A stretch of DNA of 64,000 bases from Fischerella sp. PCC 9431 (GCF_000447295.1 NZ_KE650771.1:126184-190183); one strand, 5' to 3'; shown: positions 29,601-38,750, numbered from the stretch's first letter. A program made the numbers and translations. The notes: generated from the sequence alone by a model not told the origin.

Positions 29601-30182
29601 ATGTTGAAAAACGATAAATGGATTATTGAACAAGCTAAATTAGGGATGATTGATCCCTTTGAAAGTTCTCTAGTCCGCCAAATAGATGATAGACGAGTTA
29701 TTAGCTATGGGTTGTCCAGCTACGGATACGACTTGAGACTAGCTCCAACAGATTTTCGTGTTTTTAGACACATTCCAGGTACAGTCGTTAATCCTAAACG
29801 GTTTAACCCTGATAACCTGGAACGTATTCCACTACAAACTGATGAAGATGGATCTTTTTTCATCATTCCAGCAAATTCATATGCATTGGGTGTCTCGTTG
29901 GAGCGACTACGTATTCCTCCTAACATTACAGTTATTTGTATTGGTAAATCTACGATGGCACGTTGTGGAATTATTGCGAACATAACACCTGCCGAAGCCT
30001 CATGGGAAGGCTACTTAACCTTAGAATTTAGTAATGCCTCTAGTGCTGACTGTCGAATTTATGCTAATGAAGGTGTCCTGCAACTTCTTTTCTTTGAAGG
30101 AGAGCCATGTCAAACAACTTACGCTGATCGCTTTGGAAAGTATCAGGATCAACCTCAAACTGTAACCCTTGCCAGGGTTTAA
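29601..30182 (+). CDS. dcd: dCTP deaminase
   Basis: 193 residues, family length. SSYGYDLRLAP (about 40-50), GKSTMARCGI (about 115-124, with the substrate-binding Ser and Arg), AEASWEGYLTLEFSNAS (about 130-146) with the catalytic Glu in TLEF, and a C-terminal RFGKYQDQ tail that closes over the site. It converts dCTP to dUTP for dTMP synthesis. The deaminase-fold pair on the other strand and a ThyX-like gene lie just downstream. Confidence 0.9.
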   Translation: MLKNDKWIIEQAKLGMIDPFESSLVRQIDDRRVISYGLSSYGYDLRLAPTDFRVFRHIPGTVVNPKRFNPDNLERIPLQTDEDGSFFIIPANSYALGVSLERLRIPPNITVICIGKSTMARCGIIANITPAEASWEGYLTLEFSNASSADCRIYANEGVLQLLFFEGEPCQTTYADRFGKYQDQPQTVTLARV

Positions 30183-30387
30183 TAACCTATAACTGGAGAA
30201 GAATCTCTTCGTAATAAACCACGATTAGAGAAATTTATATCAGCTAGCGAAAGGGTGTTAGAAGCACCAAAGCAGCCAAGTTACAAATTCTTCTCCAGAA
30301 GCTCAAGATTTCTTGGAAAGTAAATCTTTGACTATAGATGAGTAATAAATGTCTGGTTCTTCAGTATTAACTAAAAATCTCAAACAA

Positions 30388-30954
30388 TTAGGAATCTTTA
30401 AAATCTTTCCAGATCTTGCTAGAAGTTGGTTTGTTTTGATACTGATACTTGTGATTAGAATTTGGATGACCGTATGGGTTGAGAGCTGGAGAGGACATTA
30501 CCTCAAAGATAATCTGTACAATACGCATCCCAACATATAGCTTTAATGGTATACAAGAAATATTTTTGATTTCTAAAGTGATACTGCCTGAAAAACCTGG
30601 AGATATGTAACCAGCTGATGCTTGAATCATTAATCCAAGGCGACCAAGAGAACTTCGTCCTTCAACTCTTGCAGCTAAATAGCTAGGTAGAGTTATATTT
30701 TCAACTGTCGCTCCAAGTATAAAATCATCTGGGCGTAATAGGAAAGCACCATCCTTTTCTAACTCTACTTCTTTAGAAGGATCTATCCACTCTTTAATAT
30801 CTATATATTCTGTGTTTTGTAAGTCAAATATTCGGATTGTTGAGCATAAAGTAAGATCTATTGACGCTGGTTGTATAAACTCTTGATTTAGAGGTGAGAC
30901 TTGAAGCTCGCCCTTATTAATAGCTGTAATAATATCTTGATCAGAAAGAATCAT
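30388..30954 (-). CDS. Second dCTP deaminase (DCD/dUTPase fold)
   Basis: 188 residues. QPASIDLTL (about 28-36), VEGRSSLGRLGL (about 97-108), SAGYISPGFSGSITLEI (about 113-129) with catalytic Glu128, and the tail KYQYQNKPTSSKIWKDF characteristic of deaminases. The Asp usual in the IDPG turn is Ser118, which argues against added dUTPase activity. Its ATG overlaps the stop of the preceding gene (ATGA, 30951-30954), so the two are translationally coupled. It is clearly different from the canonical dcd at 29601, convergent with it, and likely acquired. Confidence 0.85.
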   Translation of the reverse strand: MILSDQDIITAINKGELQVSPLNQEFIQPASIDLTLCSTIRIFDLQNTEYIDIKEWIDPSKEVELEKDGAFLLRPDDFILGATVENITLPSYLAARVEGRSSLGRLGLMIQASAGYISPGFSGSITLEIKNISCIPLKLYVGMRIVQIIFEVMSSPALNPYGHPNSNHKYQYQNKPTSSKIWKDFKDS

Positions 30955-31652
30955 TTTATTATATGTTCTCTATTTATTTCTTGGGGCATTTTTACTTGTT
31001 GTTTATTTACAAGTTCTCCAAGTTGGATTAGTGCTGTAACTGTGCTGATAACAAGCAGCAAGCCTGTAAGAAATGTTTGATTTGTCTCAATAAAATCTCT
31101 AGCTTTACCAATAAAACCCCTTCTAGAGTTTCCATAAATTCTCTGGTTTCCTTTTTTATAAGGTATAACATCACCTTGGATACTAAGCACATAAAGTGTA
31201 CAAAAAGTTTGTCCTTTTTTAAGGCAAATTGTTCTTTTTCCCAAGTTAAAAACTGTGATAAGAAGTTTTCCTTCGTATCCAGGGTCTATCTTTGATGAAG
31301 TATTTGATAAACCATCCTGTAGAAGAGACACTTTTGGAACTATATGACCAAATCTAGATTTTGGAAACTGAACTGATTCAGCTGTCTCAATAATGATTGC
31401 AGATCCTGGTTGAAGACATATTTTACCGTTATCTAATAAATCAGTTTTACCAGAGTCTCTATGATCTCTGTATTCGTCACCAACCCTTAAGTCATAACTT
31501 GCATTGCTGGATTTTGTATCAAGCATTTGATCACGATCAAGATTTTGTATAAATATTACGTCTCCATCCAAACCACCAGCATCTTCATATTCTTTTCTTG
31601 TCTCCACAATTGTTCTATTGGTAGTACCTAGTATAAAAGGGATAACACTCAT
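30951..31652 (-). CDS. dUTPase-like protein with C-terminal membrane anchor
   Basis: 233 residues. A DCD/dUTPase-fold core has SSNASYDLRVGDEYR (48-62) and KIDPGYEGKLLITVFNLG (121-138), the latter close to the dUTPase motif with catalytic Asp (Asp123). The deaminase Glu position is Thr133, so dUTP rather than dCTP is the more likely substrate. A hydrophobic helix at about 193-212 near the C-terminus suggests membrane attachment, which is unusual for this family. First gene of a two-gene unit with the deaminase. Role unknown: either nucleotide supply or phage-triggered depletion of dCTP/dUTP pools (inference). Confidence 0.75.
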   Translation of the reverse strand: MSVIPFILGTTNRTIVETRKEYEDAGGLDGDVIFIQNLDRDQMLDTKSSNASYDLRVGDEYRDHRDSGKTDLLDNGKICLQPGSAIIIETAESVQFPKSRFGHIVPKVSLLQDGLSNTSSKIDPGYEGKLLITVFNLGKRTICLKKGQTFCTLYVLSIQGDVIPYKKGNQRIYGNSRRGFIGKARDFIETNQTFLTGLLLVISTVTALIQLGELVNKQQVKMPQEINREHIIK

Positions 31653-31908
31653 AGCTATGTTGCTTTTAAAACATTGTTGGGCAATTATATCCTACTGAAT
31701 ACTCTTTATACTGTATTCAGTACTTGTCTATCACCCACAACGAAAAATTAGTAGTCTAAAGCCATCTAAATGGTAGGATAGGTGACTTGAATATTCTGGT
31801 TAGAAAATACATGACTTCTCAAAGTCACGTGATTGTCTAGGTTAAGCGACTGATAGCTGAGGCAAAATAGGCAAGGAGCGATCGCAGCACTAAACTGAGG
31901 TGGTAGAT

Positions 31909-33537
31909 ATGGAAGAATTTTTGGAAGAGTTGCTCACCGAACAGGAGAGCTTGTTGTTACAGCCTTTTATCACAAATTCAGATCGTGCTGTTTTTGGTTT
32001 GCGAAATTTGCCGGAAGTTGTCAAGGGTGCATTGTTCTCGCGCTACAGCCGTAGTGATAAAAGTTTACGCCGTATTTTACTAGATGAATTTATCAAAGCT
32101 CCAGAAGCTAGTTTTGCTCGTATCGTTGGCACAAATTTGGAAAATAACGCTGATCAATTAGTAGCGATTCAACAAGCAGAGGCTTTTTATGATCGCGTCT
32201 TGATCGGTTATGGTGATGACTCAGTAGCAGAATTAGGAGGCGCACACCTTGCTTGTGAAGGAATTAGTAATATTGCAGCTAAAGCTCTAGAGGATAGCCG
32301 TTTAGGAATTTCCCCACTGGAGAAGTCAACCAGATATGTTCCATTTAATCGCAAAATCAACGGACGCTACCGTTATTATCGCGAACCGTCGATTATGGCA
32401 TCAAGTCATGCGGAGCGTTATGAGGCAACATTAGATCATTTATTCGATACGTATACTGAATTAATTCAGCCTCTATTGATTTGGGTACAAACTCGTACTC
32501 CCAGAGATACTACCACTTCTGAGCGAGCATATAACAGTGCCACAAGAGCTAAAACTTTCGACTTGTTGCGTGGTTTACTGCCAATGGCAACTTTGACTAA
32601 TGTTGGGTTGTTTGGCAATGGACGAGCATTTGAGTATTTGCTAGTCAAGCTTGCTGCTTCACCTCATCAAGAAGTGCGTACTCTTGGAGTTTCTATGCAA
32701 CAAGAACTAGATCAAATCATACCTTCATTTGTCAAGCGTGCCAAAACTGAACGGGGCGCTCAATTTACCCATTATTTATCAAGAAATTGGGAACGCACAG
32801 AATTACTTACACAAAAACATTTAGGACAAATTGAGCCAGCATCAAGCTCTACTGTTCAATTAGTTGAGTATGATCCAGATGCAGAAGTTAAGGTTGTTGC
32901 AGCGATTCTTTATCCTCATACTGATTTGACATTTGAGCAAATCAAAGAATACGTGACTGCTTTATCAACTCAAGAACGAGTAGAGATTATCAATACCTAT
33001 GTAGGCGATCGCGACTCACGCTTTCATCGTCCCGGACGTGCTTTTGAAGAAACTTACTACACTTTTGATGTGCTGGCTGATCTTGGTGCGTATCGTGATC
33101 TGCACCGCCATCGTGTTCTCACACAAGAACGTCAACACTACTCTGTTCGTCATAGGTATGTAGTTCCACCAGAACTAGAAGAAGCGAACCTAAGCCAAAC
33201 CTACTGTAAAGCTTTGGAATATGCAGCCGAAACAACCGAGTTGATTAGCCAAGATTTACCAGATGCAGCACAATATGTTGTACCCTTCGCCTATCGAGTG
33301 CGCTGGCGAATAAAGTTGAATTTGCGTGAAGTTTATCATCTGGTTGAATTACGAAGTTCGCGACAAGGACATCCTTCCTACCGCACAGTTGCCCAAGAAA
33401 TATATCGATATATTAATGCTGTTCACCCAGCATTAATGGCTAATATGCATTTCGTAGATCTAAATGACTATGCTTTAGAGCGATTAGCGGCGGAGCAGAG
33501 AATTGATACAAAATTGCAGCAACTAAATCAAAACTAA
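31909..33537 (+). CDS. Double-length ThyX-like FAD-dependent thymidylate synthase
   Basis: 542 residues, about twice a normal ThyX. Two ThyX-like halves: the first (about 70-150) has SVAELGGAHLACEGIS and EKSTRYV but EDSR where RHR is expected; the second (about 380-500) has HRHRVLTQERQHYS (Arg400-His401-Arg402) followed by LREVYHLVELRS..HPSYR. The signature RHRx7S is altered (His where Ser is usual), so catalytic competence is uncertain, although this long form recurs in cyanobacteria. The expected reaction is dUMP to dTMP with FAD, NADPH and methylene-tetrahydrofolate. ATG 31909 with GAGGTGG upstream is preferred over GTG 31900. Confidence 0.75.
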   Translation: MEEFLEELLTEQESLLLQPFITNSDRAVFGLRNLPEVVKGALFSRYSRSDKSLRRILLDEFIKAPEASFARIVGTNLENNADQLVAIQQAEAFYDRVLIGYGDDSVAELGGAHLACEGISNIAAKALEDSRLGISPLEKSTRYVPFNRKINGRYRYYREPSIMASSHAERYEATLDHLFDTYTELIQPLLIWVQTRTPRDTTTSERAYNSATRAKTFDLLRGLLPMATLTNVGLFGNGRAFEYLLVKLAASPHQEVRTLGVSMQQELDQIIPSFVKRAKTERGAQFTHYLSRNWERTELLTQKHLGQIEPASSSTVQLVEYDPDAEVKVVAAILYPHTDLTFEQIKEYVTALSTQERVEIINTYVGDRDSRFHRPGRAFEETYYTFDVLADLGAYRDLHRHRVLTQERQHYSVRHRYVVPPELEEANLSQTYCKALEYAAETTELISQDLPDAAQYVVPFAYRVRWRIKLNLREVYHLVELRSSRQGHPSYRTVAQEIYRYINAVHPALMANMHFVDLNDYALERLAAEQRIDTKLQQLNQN

Positions 33538-33582
33538 GCTTCAAGTAATTAGCTTACCCGTTTTTCTCATGATTATCTGTAA

Positions 33583-33607
33583 CGATCGCGCTCAACATGC
33601 GCGATCG
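33583..33607. other. HIP1-based hairpin downstream of the ThyX-like gene
   Basis: cgatcgcgc / gcgcgatcg perfect 9-bp stem with a seven-base loop, composed of overlapping GCGATCGC-type sites. No T-run follows, so terminator function is uncertain. Confidence 0.5.
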
Positions 33608-33706
33608 CACTTCTTCAGGATCTTATTTTCTTTACATCTTTTAACTTTATTGTTACCATTCTTAACATAAATGCAATTATCCCCTTTATTGATTTAGGAA
33701 ATACTC

Positions 33707-33922
33707 ATGCGTACAAACGGTGCAATCATTGATGATCAAGGAAAAATGAACAACTTTGCAGTCGAGCCAAAGGTGTATGTAGATGAACAAGGCGATCGCA
33801 CTGGGTTCACTCCTTACGCTGAAGTCCTCAACGGTCGTTTAGCTATGATTGGCTTTGTGTCTCTGATTGCATTGGAAGTATTAACAGGACACGGTGTCTT
33901 TGATATATTTGCCAACCTGTAA
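33707..33922 (+). CDS. High-light-inducible protein (one-helix chlorophyll a/b-binding family)
   Basis: 71 residues. A single membrane helix carries the ELIP/HLIP motif EVLNGRLAMIGFVSLIALEVLTG (about 41-63, here split as EVLNGRLAMIGF and SLIALEVLTG) with Glu and Asn as chlorophyll ligands. The N-terminus is polar (1-35). HliPs bind chlorophyll and carotenoid and protect PSII assembly or PSI under excess light. Good AGGAAA ribosome-binding site, its own terminator at 33967, monocistronic. Confidence 0.93.
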   Translation: MRTNGAIIDDQGKMNNFAVEPKVYVDEQGDRTGFTPYAEVLNGRLAMIGFVSLIALEVLTGHGVFDIFANL

Positions 33923-33966
33923 ACAATTAAGCTTTCAAATCACTGACGCTTTTTTTATCTATCTTA

Positions 33967-34007
33967 TGTAGAGATGTAAAATTTTTTATGTCTCTACATT
34001 TTTTTAT
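33967..34007 (+). terminator. Intrinsic terminator of the hliP gene
   Basis: tgtagaga / tctctaca stem followed by a T-rich run. It overlaps the first possible ATG (33988) of the next frame, supporting the later start at 34036 for that gene. Confidence 0.8.
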
Positions 34008-34035
34008 TTATAGTCAGCGAAAGCTTAATAAACTT

Positions 34036-35172
34036 ATGTCATCTACATCTGATTACAGTTCAGCTAACCATCAACCCATCGGCGTTGCAGTTGTCGGTAC
34101 AGGGTTCGGTCAAAAAGTCCACATACCTGCATTTAAAGCTCATCACCGTACCCAAGTGGTTGCTGTTTATCACCGGGATTTGGAAAAAGCCCAAGCTATA
34201 GCCCAATCACAAAACATTCCTTACGCCTGCGATACTATTACAGATATTGTTTCTCTCAGCGAAGTTCAAGCAGTCAGCATCGCGACACCGCCGTTTCTCC
34301 ACTACGAAATGGCTAAGGAAGTTTTGCAAGCAGGAAAACATGTATTACTAGAAAAACCTGTAACTTTAAATGTAGAGGAAGCTAAAGAACTTTATTTTTT
34401 GGCAAAATCAAAAGATGTGATTGCTACTGTAGATTTTGAATTTCGGTTTGTACCTGGATGGCAATTATTTGCTGAACTTTTATCAGAAGGTTATGTAGGT
34501 AATAAACGTTTAATTAAAATTGATTGGTTGGGTTCTTCTCGTGCTGATGCTGGACGTCCTTGGAACTGGTATTCGCAAACAGAGAAAGGTGGTGGTGCGT
34601 TGGGTTCTTTGGGTTCCCACACTTTTGATTATATTAACTGGTTATTTGGGCCTGTACGCAGATTAAGCGCTCATTTGAGTACTGTTATCCCTCAACGACA
34701 AGACGCTAACACAGGTGAATTAAAACCAGTCACCACCGATGACAGCTGCATGTTGATGCTGGAATTAGCAGATGGGACACCTTGTCAAGTTTCCATTAGT
34801 GCGGTTGTACATGCAGCTCGTACGCATTGGTTAGAAGTGTATGGCGATCGCGGTACTTTAGTTTTAGGCAGTGAGAATCAAAAAGATTATATCCACGGTT
34901 TTCGTGTTTGGGCATCTCAGCCTGGTAAACAATTAACGGAAATCGAAGTTCCTAATCGTTTAGTTTTTCCAAAAAATTACGCCGATGGTCGTATTTCTGC
35001 ATTTCTGAGAGTAGTAGATCAATGGGTACAGGGAATTGATCAAGGAAAAGAAATTGTTCCTTCTTTGCGAGAAGGAGTTTATTCTCAGTTATTGATGGAT
35101 TTATCACATGAATCAAATATGAAATCAAACTGGGTTGATGTGCCTAATTTAGAAGATTTTTTAGAAAGATGA
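34036..35172 (+). CDS. Gfo/Idh/MocA-family oxidoreductase
   Basis: 378 residues. Rossmann motif VAVVGTGFGQKVHIPAF (about 17-33), the EKPVTLNVEEA stretch (about 111-121) with the catalytic-region Lys, then a C-terminal substrate domain including GGGALGSLGSHTFD. NAD(P)-dependent oxidation or reduction of a sugar, inositol, biliverdin-like or related substrate; specificity unknown. Start 34036 is chosen because 33988 lies inside the preceding terminator. No operon partner is obvious. Confidence 0.85.
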   Translation: MSSTSDYSSANHQPIGVAVVGTGFGQKVHIPAFKAHHRTQVVAVYHRDLEKAQAIAQSQNIPYACDTITDIVSLSEVQAVSIATPPFLHYEMAKEVLQAGKHVLLEKPVTLNVEEAKELYFLAKSKDVIATVDFEFRFVPGWQLFAELLSEGYVGNKRLIKIDWLGSSRADAGRPWNWYSQTEKGGGALGSLGSHTFDYINWLFGPVRRLSAHLSTVIPQRQDANTGELKPVTTDDSCMLMLELADGTPCQVSISAVVHAARTHWLEVYGDRGTLVLGSENQKDYIHGFRVWASQPGKQLTEIEVPNRLVFPKNYADGRISAFLRVVDQWVQGIDQGKEIVPSLREGVYSQLLMDLSHESNMKSNWVDVPNLEDFLER

Positions 35173-35244
35173 AAAGCTAACTTGGGATAGAAGTACCATC
35201 AGGTGTCAATACTTAAAATTTGACTAGCGTTTGTAATATTTTCT

Positions 35245-35697
35245 ATGTCTTTGTTGCCTAAATTCATTCATCGTCGCAAAGAAACTCTGCGTGGTGTGCT
35301 TGCAGTTGCTATTATCATTGTTGGGATTACACATTTTGTTAGACCTGAGCAATACGCCCGCATTGTTCCACCACCATTTCCACCATTTCCATCTGTTTAT
35401 ATTAGTGGTTTTTTTGAGATTCTTGGTGGTATTGGTTTAATAATTCCATTTGTCAGTGTAGCCGCAGCCTGGGGATTAATTGCCCTATTTATTGCTGTGT
35501 TTCCTGCCAATATTTATATGACTATCCACAATATTAAAATTGAGGGGATTCCTCATAATCAGTTATTTTATATTGCAAGGCTACCTTTTCAAGCAGTGTT
35601 AATTGCTTGGGCATATTGGTATACTCGCAAACCAGAAGCGCAAGTTGGAGCATCGGAAATTGCCAAGGAGTTACAAGATTCTTCTTTGGTTAAGTAA
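35245..35697 (+). CDS. DoxX-like membrane protein
   Basis: 150 residues with four membrane helices (about 15-33, 50-70, 74-94 and 108-127). The THFVRPEQYARIVPPPFP segment after helix 1 and FFEILGGIGLIIP in helix 2 are typical of the DoxX/SURF4-like group. Function is not established for the family. Followed by two TspO-like genes on the same strand. Confidence 0.75.
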   Translation: MSLLPKFIHRRKETLRGVLAVAIIIVGITHFVRPEQYARIVPPPFPPFPSVYISGFFEILGGIGLIIPFVSVAAAWGLIALFIAVFPANIYMTIHNIKIEGIPHNQLFYIARLPFQAVLIAWAYWYTRKPEAQVGASEIAKELQDSSLVK

Positions 35698-35832
35698 AGT
35701 GTTGAAATTATTGTGCATTTTCTCTCTATCGTTAGATTCATATTCGGCAATTGTTCAAACCAAGGATGGATGATTAATAAACGTGCAAATTGCCAAAATC
35801 TGACTAGATCGCAAAGGGTGAGGCAATAATGC

Positions 35833-36306
35833 ATGATTAAATCTTGGATGGTAATTGGTGGGGTTGCTTTCTTAGTTGCTTTAGGTGCAAACTTTATCAC
35901 TCCTGGCGATCGCAAATGGTTTAAACGTCTAGAAAGACCAAGATGGCTAACATTTGAAGCAGCAATTCCTGTGATTTGGACTGTAATATTTGTTTGTGGT
36001 GCTTGGTCTGCTTATATTGTTTGGGAAAAAAATCCAGGAACGACCACAACCTGGTTATTAATGGGGTTATATTTACTTTTAGAAATAGTTACTATCGCCT
36101 ATACTCCTGTCATGTTTAGAACTCGTCATTTGCGAGTAGGTACGATTCTCGGCGGGACAGGTTTTGTGATTGGGGTAATATTAGCGATCGCAGTTTTTCC
36201 GATTTCTGTTTGGGCAACATTATTACTTGTACCTTATTTATTATGGAGTCCCATTGGGACATATACAACTAAAGCAATGGAACGCCTTAATCCCCAAGAT
36301 GTATAA
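35833..36306 (+). CDS. TspO/MBR-family membrane protein, copy 1
   Basis: 157 residues, five likely membrane helices. KWFKRLERPRWLTFEAAIPVIW (split: RLERPRW, then AAIPVIWTVIF) and the C-terminal VPYLLWSPIGTYTT match the TspO pattern (W.P.W...W and LL.PY..W...ATY). TspO proteins bind tetrapyrroles and other ligands and affect stress responses. 68% or so of positions appear shared with the next gene (by-eye comparison), so the pair is a tandem duplication. Confidence 0.8.
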   Translation: MIKSWMVIGGVAFLVALGANFITPGDRKWFKRLERPRWLTFEAAIPVIWTVIFVCGAWSAYIVWEKNPGTTTTWLLMGLYLLLEIVTIAYTPVMFRTRHLRVGTILGGTGFVIGVILAIAVFPISVWATLLLVPYLLWSPIGTYTTKAMERLNPQDV

Positions 36307-36426
36307 GTGTTATTTTTTGTTTGGAACTAATACCAACAATTAACAATATGACTAACGACTGATTAAACTCCTATCCTAAATTGCCAAAATTGCTGTGTAA
36401 AACTCACACACACCAAAGAATAGAAA

Positions 36427-36900
36427 ATGATTCAATCTTGGATGGTAATTGGGGCTGTAACTTTTTTAGTTGCAGTTGGTAGTTTTTTGATCACACCACG
36501 TGATGTAAAATGGTTCGCACAATTAAGTCGTCCGCGTTGGCTAGTTTTTGAACCATTCATACCTCTAATTTGGACTGTGATTTTTATTTGCGGTGCTGCT
36601 TCTGCTAATTTTGTTTGGCAAAAAAATCCAGGTAGTTTAATAACTTGGTTGCTAATGGGTTGTTATCTATTACTGGAAATTATTACTGTCACTTACATAC
36701 CATTGATGTTGAGGTTTCGCAGTCTCAGAACCGGAGAAATTATTGGTTCAGTTGGTCTTGTTTTGGGTATAGTGCTAGCGCTATTTGTTTTACCTATTTC
36801 TCGACTCGCTAGCTTATTGCTTGTTCCTTATTTGGTTTGGAGTCCAATTGGAACTTATACAACTGAAGAATTAATTCAGTTAAATCCTGAAGATGCGTAA
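36427..36900 (+). CDS. TspO/MBR-family membrane protein, copy 2
   Basis: 157 residues, the same length and motif order as the preceding paralogue: WFAQLSRPRWLVFEPFIPLIW-type N-terminal helix (RPRW, PLIWTVIF) and VPYLVWSPIGTYTTEE at the C-terminus. Both start MI(K/Q)SWMVIG. The 120-bp gap lacks a clear terminator, so the two may be co-expressed. It is the downstream copy of a tandem pair that has diverged mainly in loops. Confidence 0.8.
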   Translation: MIQSWMVIGAVTFLVAVGSFLITPRDVKWFAQLSRPRWLVFEPFIPLIWTVIFICGAASANFVWQKNPGSLITWLLMGCYLLLEIITVTYIPLMLRFRSLRTGEIIGSVGLVLGIVLALFVLPISRLASLLLVPYLVWSPIGTYTTEELIQLNPEDA

Positions 36901-37026
36901 GTTTTGTTTTTTCGGTTGTTGGTTGTTTGGAAGGACAAACAATCAACTAGTCAAAATCAACAATATTTACCGGTCAAGCGCATAATAAAGAGATAATATT
37001 TCCAAAGCAGTAATTCTCTATGATCT

Positions 37027-37647
37027 ATGACTCAAAGCATACCCAAGCTAGTGACCTTTGAGGAATTCGTCGATTTGCTACCTGAAAATTCCGGGGTACG
37101 CTACGAATTACACAATGGGAATATTATTGAAATGGCGCAACCAGTAGGAGATCACGAAGAAGTTAAAGGGTTTTTAAGTATTGAAATTCCTTTTGAAATC
37201 AAACGTCTAGGACTCCCCTACATTGTTCCTAATCAAGCTATAGTTAGACCTTTGGAAAAAGATTCTGGTTATTTTCCAGATGTGTTGGTACTAAATCGTG
37301 CCAATCTGGCAAATGAACCATTATGGAAAAAAGAATCTGTTGTCAGTTTAGGTGCATCAATACCTTTGATTATTGAGGTTGTATCAACTAACTGGCGGGA
37401 CGATTACCACTTGAAATATGCTGATTATGAAGAGATGGGTATCCCCGAATACTGGATTATAGACTATGCGGCGTTGGGTGGACGCAATTTTATCGGCAAC
37501 CCCAAACAACCGACAGTCTCTGTCTGTAATTTAGTAGATGGAGAATATCAGATCAGTAAGTTTCGAGATAGCGATCGCATTATCTCCCAAACTTTTCCCG
37601 AATTGAATCTCACCCCAACCCAAATTTTTCAAGCTGGTTTGGTATAG
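37027..37647 (+). CDS. Uma2-family putative restriction endonuclease
   Basis: 206 residues. N-terminal VTFEEFVDLLPE, RYELHNGNIIEM (about 27-38), PDVLVLNR (about 82-89), IPLIIEVVSTNW (about 115-126) and YADYEEMGIPEYWIIDY (about 136-152) are the ordered motifs of the PD-(D/E)xK-like Uma2/DUF820 family, with the Asp and Glu of the nuclease core present. The family is hugely expanded in cyanobacteria and its role is unproved. No methyltransferase lies nearby. Confidence 0.88.
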   Translation: MTQSIPKLVTFEEFVDLLPENSGVRYELHNGNIIEMAQPVGDHEEVKGFLSIEIPFEIKRLGLPYIVPNQAIVRPLEKDSGYFPDVLVLNRANLANEPLWKKESVVSLGASIPLIIEVVSTNWRDDYHLKYADYEEMGIPEYWIIDYAALGGRNFIGNPKQPTVSVCNLVDGEYQISKFRDSDRIISQTFPELNLTPTQIFQAGLV

Positions 37648-37672
37648 TTTTACTTCTTGAGGGTGCAGAGTG

Positions 37673-38380
37673 TCAAATTAATCTAGCGTAGCGTGCTATA
37701 AAATTTTTACTGGGATCGGCTTGATTATGTAACCAAGCCCACATCTGATCACCTATGGAAAAATGCCACCATTCGCGGGGATTACGTTTAAAATCGGCTT
37801 TTTCCATCACATCTCGTAGTAGTAAACGATGAGCGTGATATTGTTGTGCTGGTTGTTGTTCACTATTAGCATAATAATCGGGGAGCGATCGCTCTGACAT
37901 TTCATCAATAGGTGAACCCATATTCACAATCTCGCCATTTTCATCCACCAAAGTGACATCCACAGCAGCACCAGTACTATGAGGTGGTGGTGTGTTCTCA
38001 TCCAAACTAGGTTCAGCCCAAATTTTGTAAACTTCTTGCCAAATTTCTTGACGCTGAGTTACTGATAAATTTGCCTCAACAAGTCCTCTTTCTCGTACCG
38101 CTTCCACAAAACTGTAATCTACCATAAACTGCTGCACAGCAACAGGGCGATAAGCATCAAAAATTTGAATCCGCCAGTCAGGACGCAGCAATTGTAAATG
38201 ATTTTGGGCTGCAATTAAACTTTCAACTACGCTTTGGCGAAGAAAATAAGGCGAATGTTCCCCATAAGGTGCGCCTAATTTTTCATAAGGATGGGGAGAT
38301 TCCACCGCAAACATTTCTAGGGGAATAGCTACTAACGGTTCGCCGCACTCTTGAATGGGAATATGATGATAAGGTCTCAT
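37673..38380 (-). CDS. D-alanyl-D-alanine dipeptidase (M15D, VanX-like)
   Basis: 235 residues. Zinc ligands in PPPHSTGAAVDVTL (His and Asp of SxHxxGxAxD type) and in REWWHFS (Glu-x-x-His), with RIQIFDAYRPVAVQQ as the Arg-bearing substrate motif. It hydrolyses D-Ala-D-Ala, recycling peptidoglycan dipeptide; no vanA/vanH genes are near, so antibiotic resistance is not implied. ATG 38380 (MRPYHHIP) is preferred over 38434. Convergent with the Uma2 gene with a 25-bp gap. Confidence 0.85.
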   Translation of the reverse strand: MRPYHHIPIQECGEPLVAIPLEMFAVESPHPYEKLGAPYGEHSPYFLRQSVVESLIAAQNHLQLLRPDWRIQIFDAYRPVAVQQFMVDYSFVEAVRERGLVEANLSVTQRQEIWQEVYKIWAEPSLDENTPPPHSTGAAVDVTLVDENGEIVNMGSPIDEMSERSLPDYYANSEQQPAQQYHAHRLLLRDVMEKADFKRNPREWWHFSIGDQMWAWLHNQADPSKNFIARYARLI

Positions 38381-38750
38381 GGATTTGTGAGATGAAAATT
38401 TTGTTGCACAAATCTTAACTTGTGGCGTTCTCAATTAGCCCAAAATATCGCCCTCAATTAAAGTTGGGGCTAATAGCTTAAGTCAGCTAGAAGCTGACTG
38501 ATAAAGTTTCCTGAATCATGAGAAGCCAAAGGTGCGATCGCATCAAATGCTCAAGCATCTAGTAATACAGATGCGATCGCTAATCCTAATAATACCAATT
38601 TAATATGAAGACGTATACAAAGACCCCTCCCCAACCCTCTTTCCAGGGTAGGTATTTTGTATTTGGTCAGTTATGGCTTCGCTATCACGCACCAAAAATC
38701 ACCGAATGGTGTGGTGCGTTGCGCTGTGCGACAACACACCCTACAAAACT

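Noticed and set aside
30349-30540. 63-codon plus-strand frame
   Set aside because: Overlaps the conserved C-terminal part of the deaminase gene on the other strand; a shadow.
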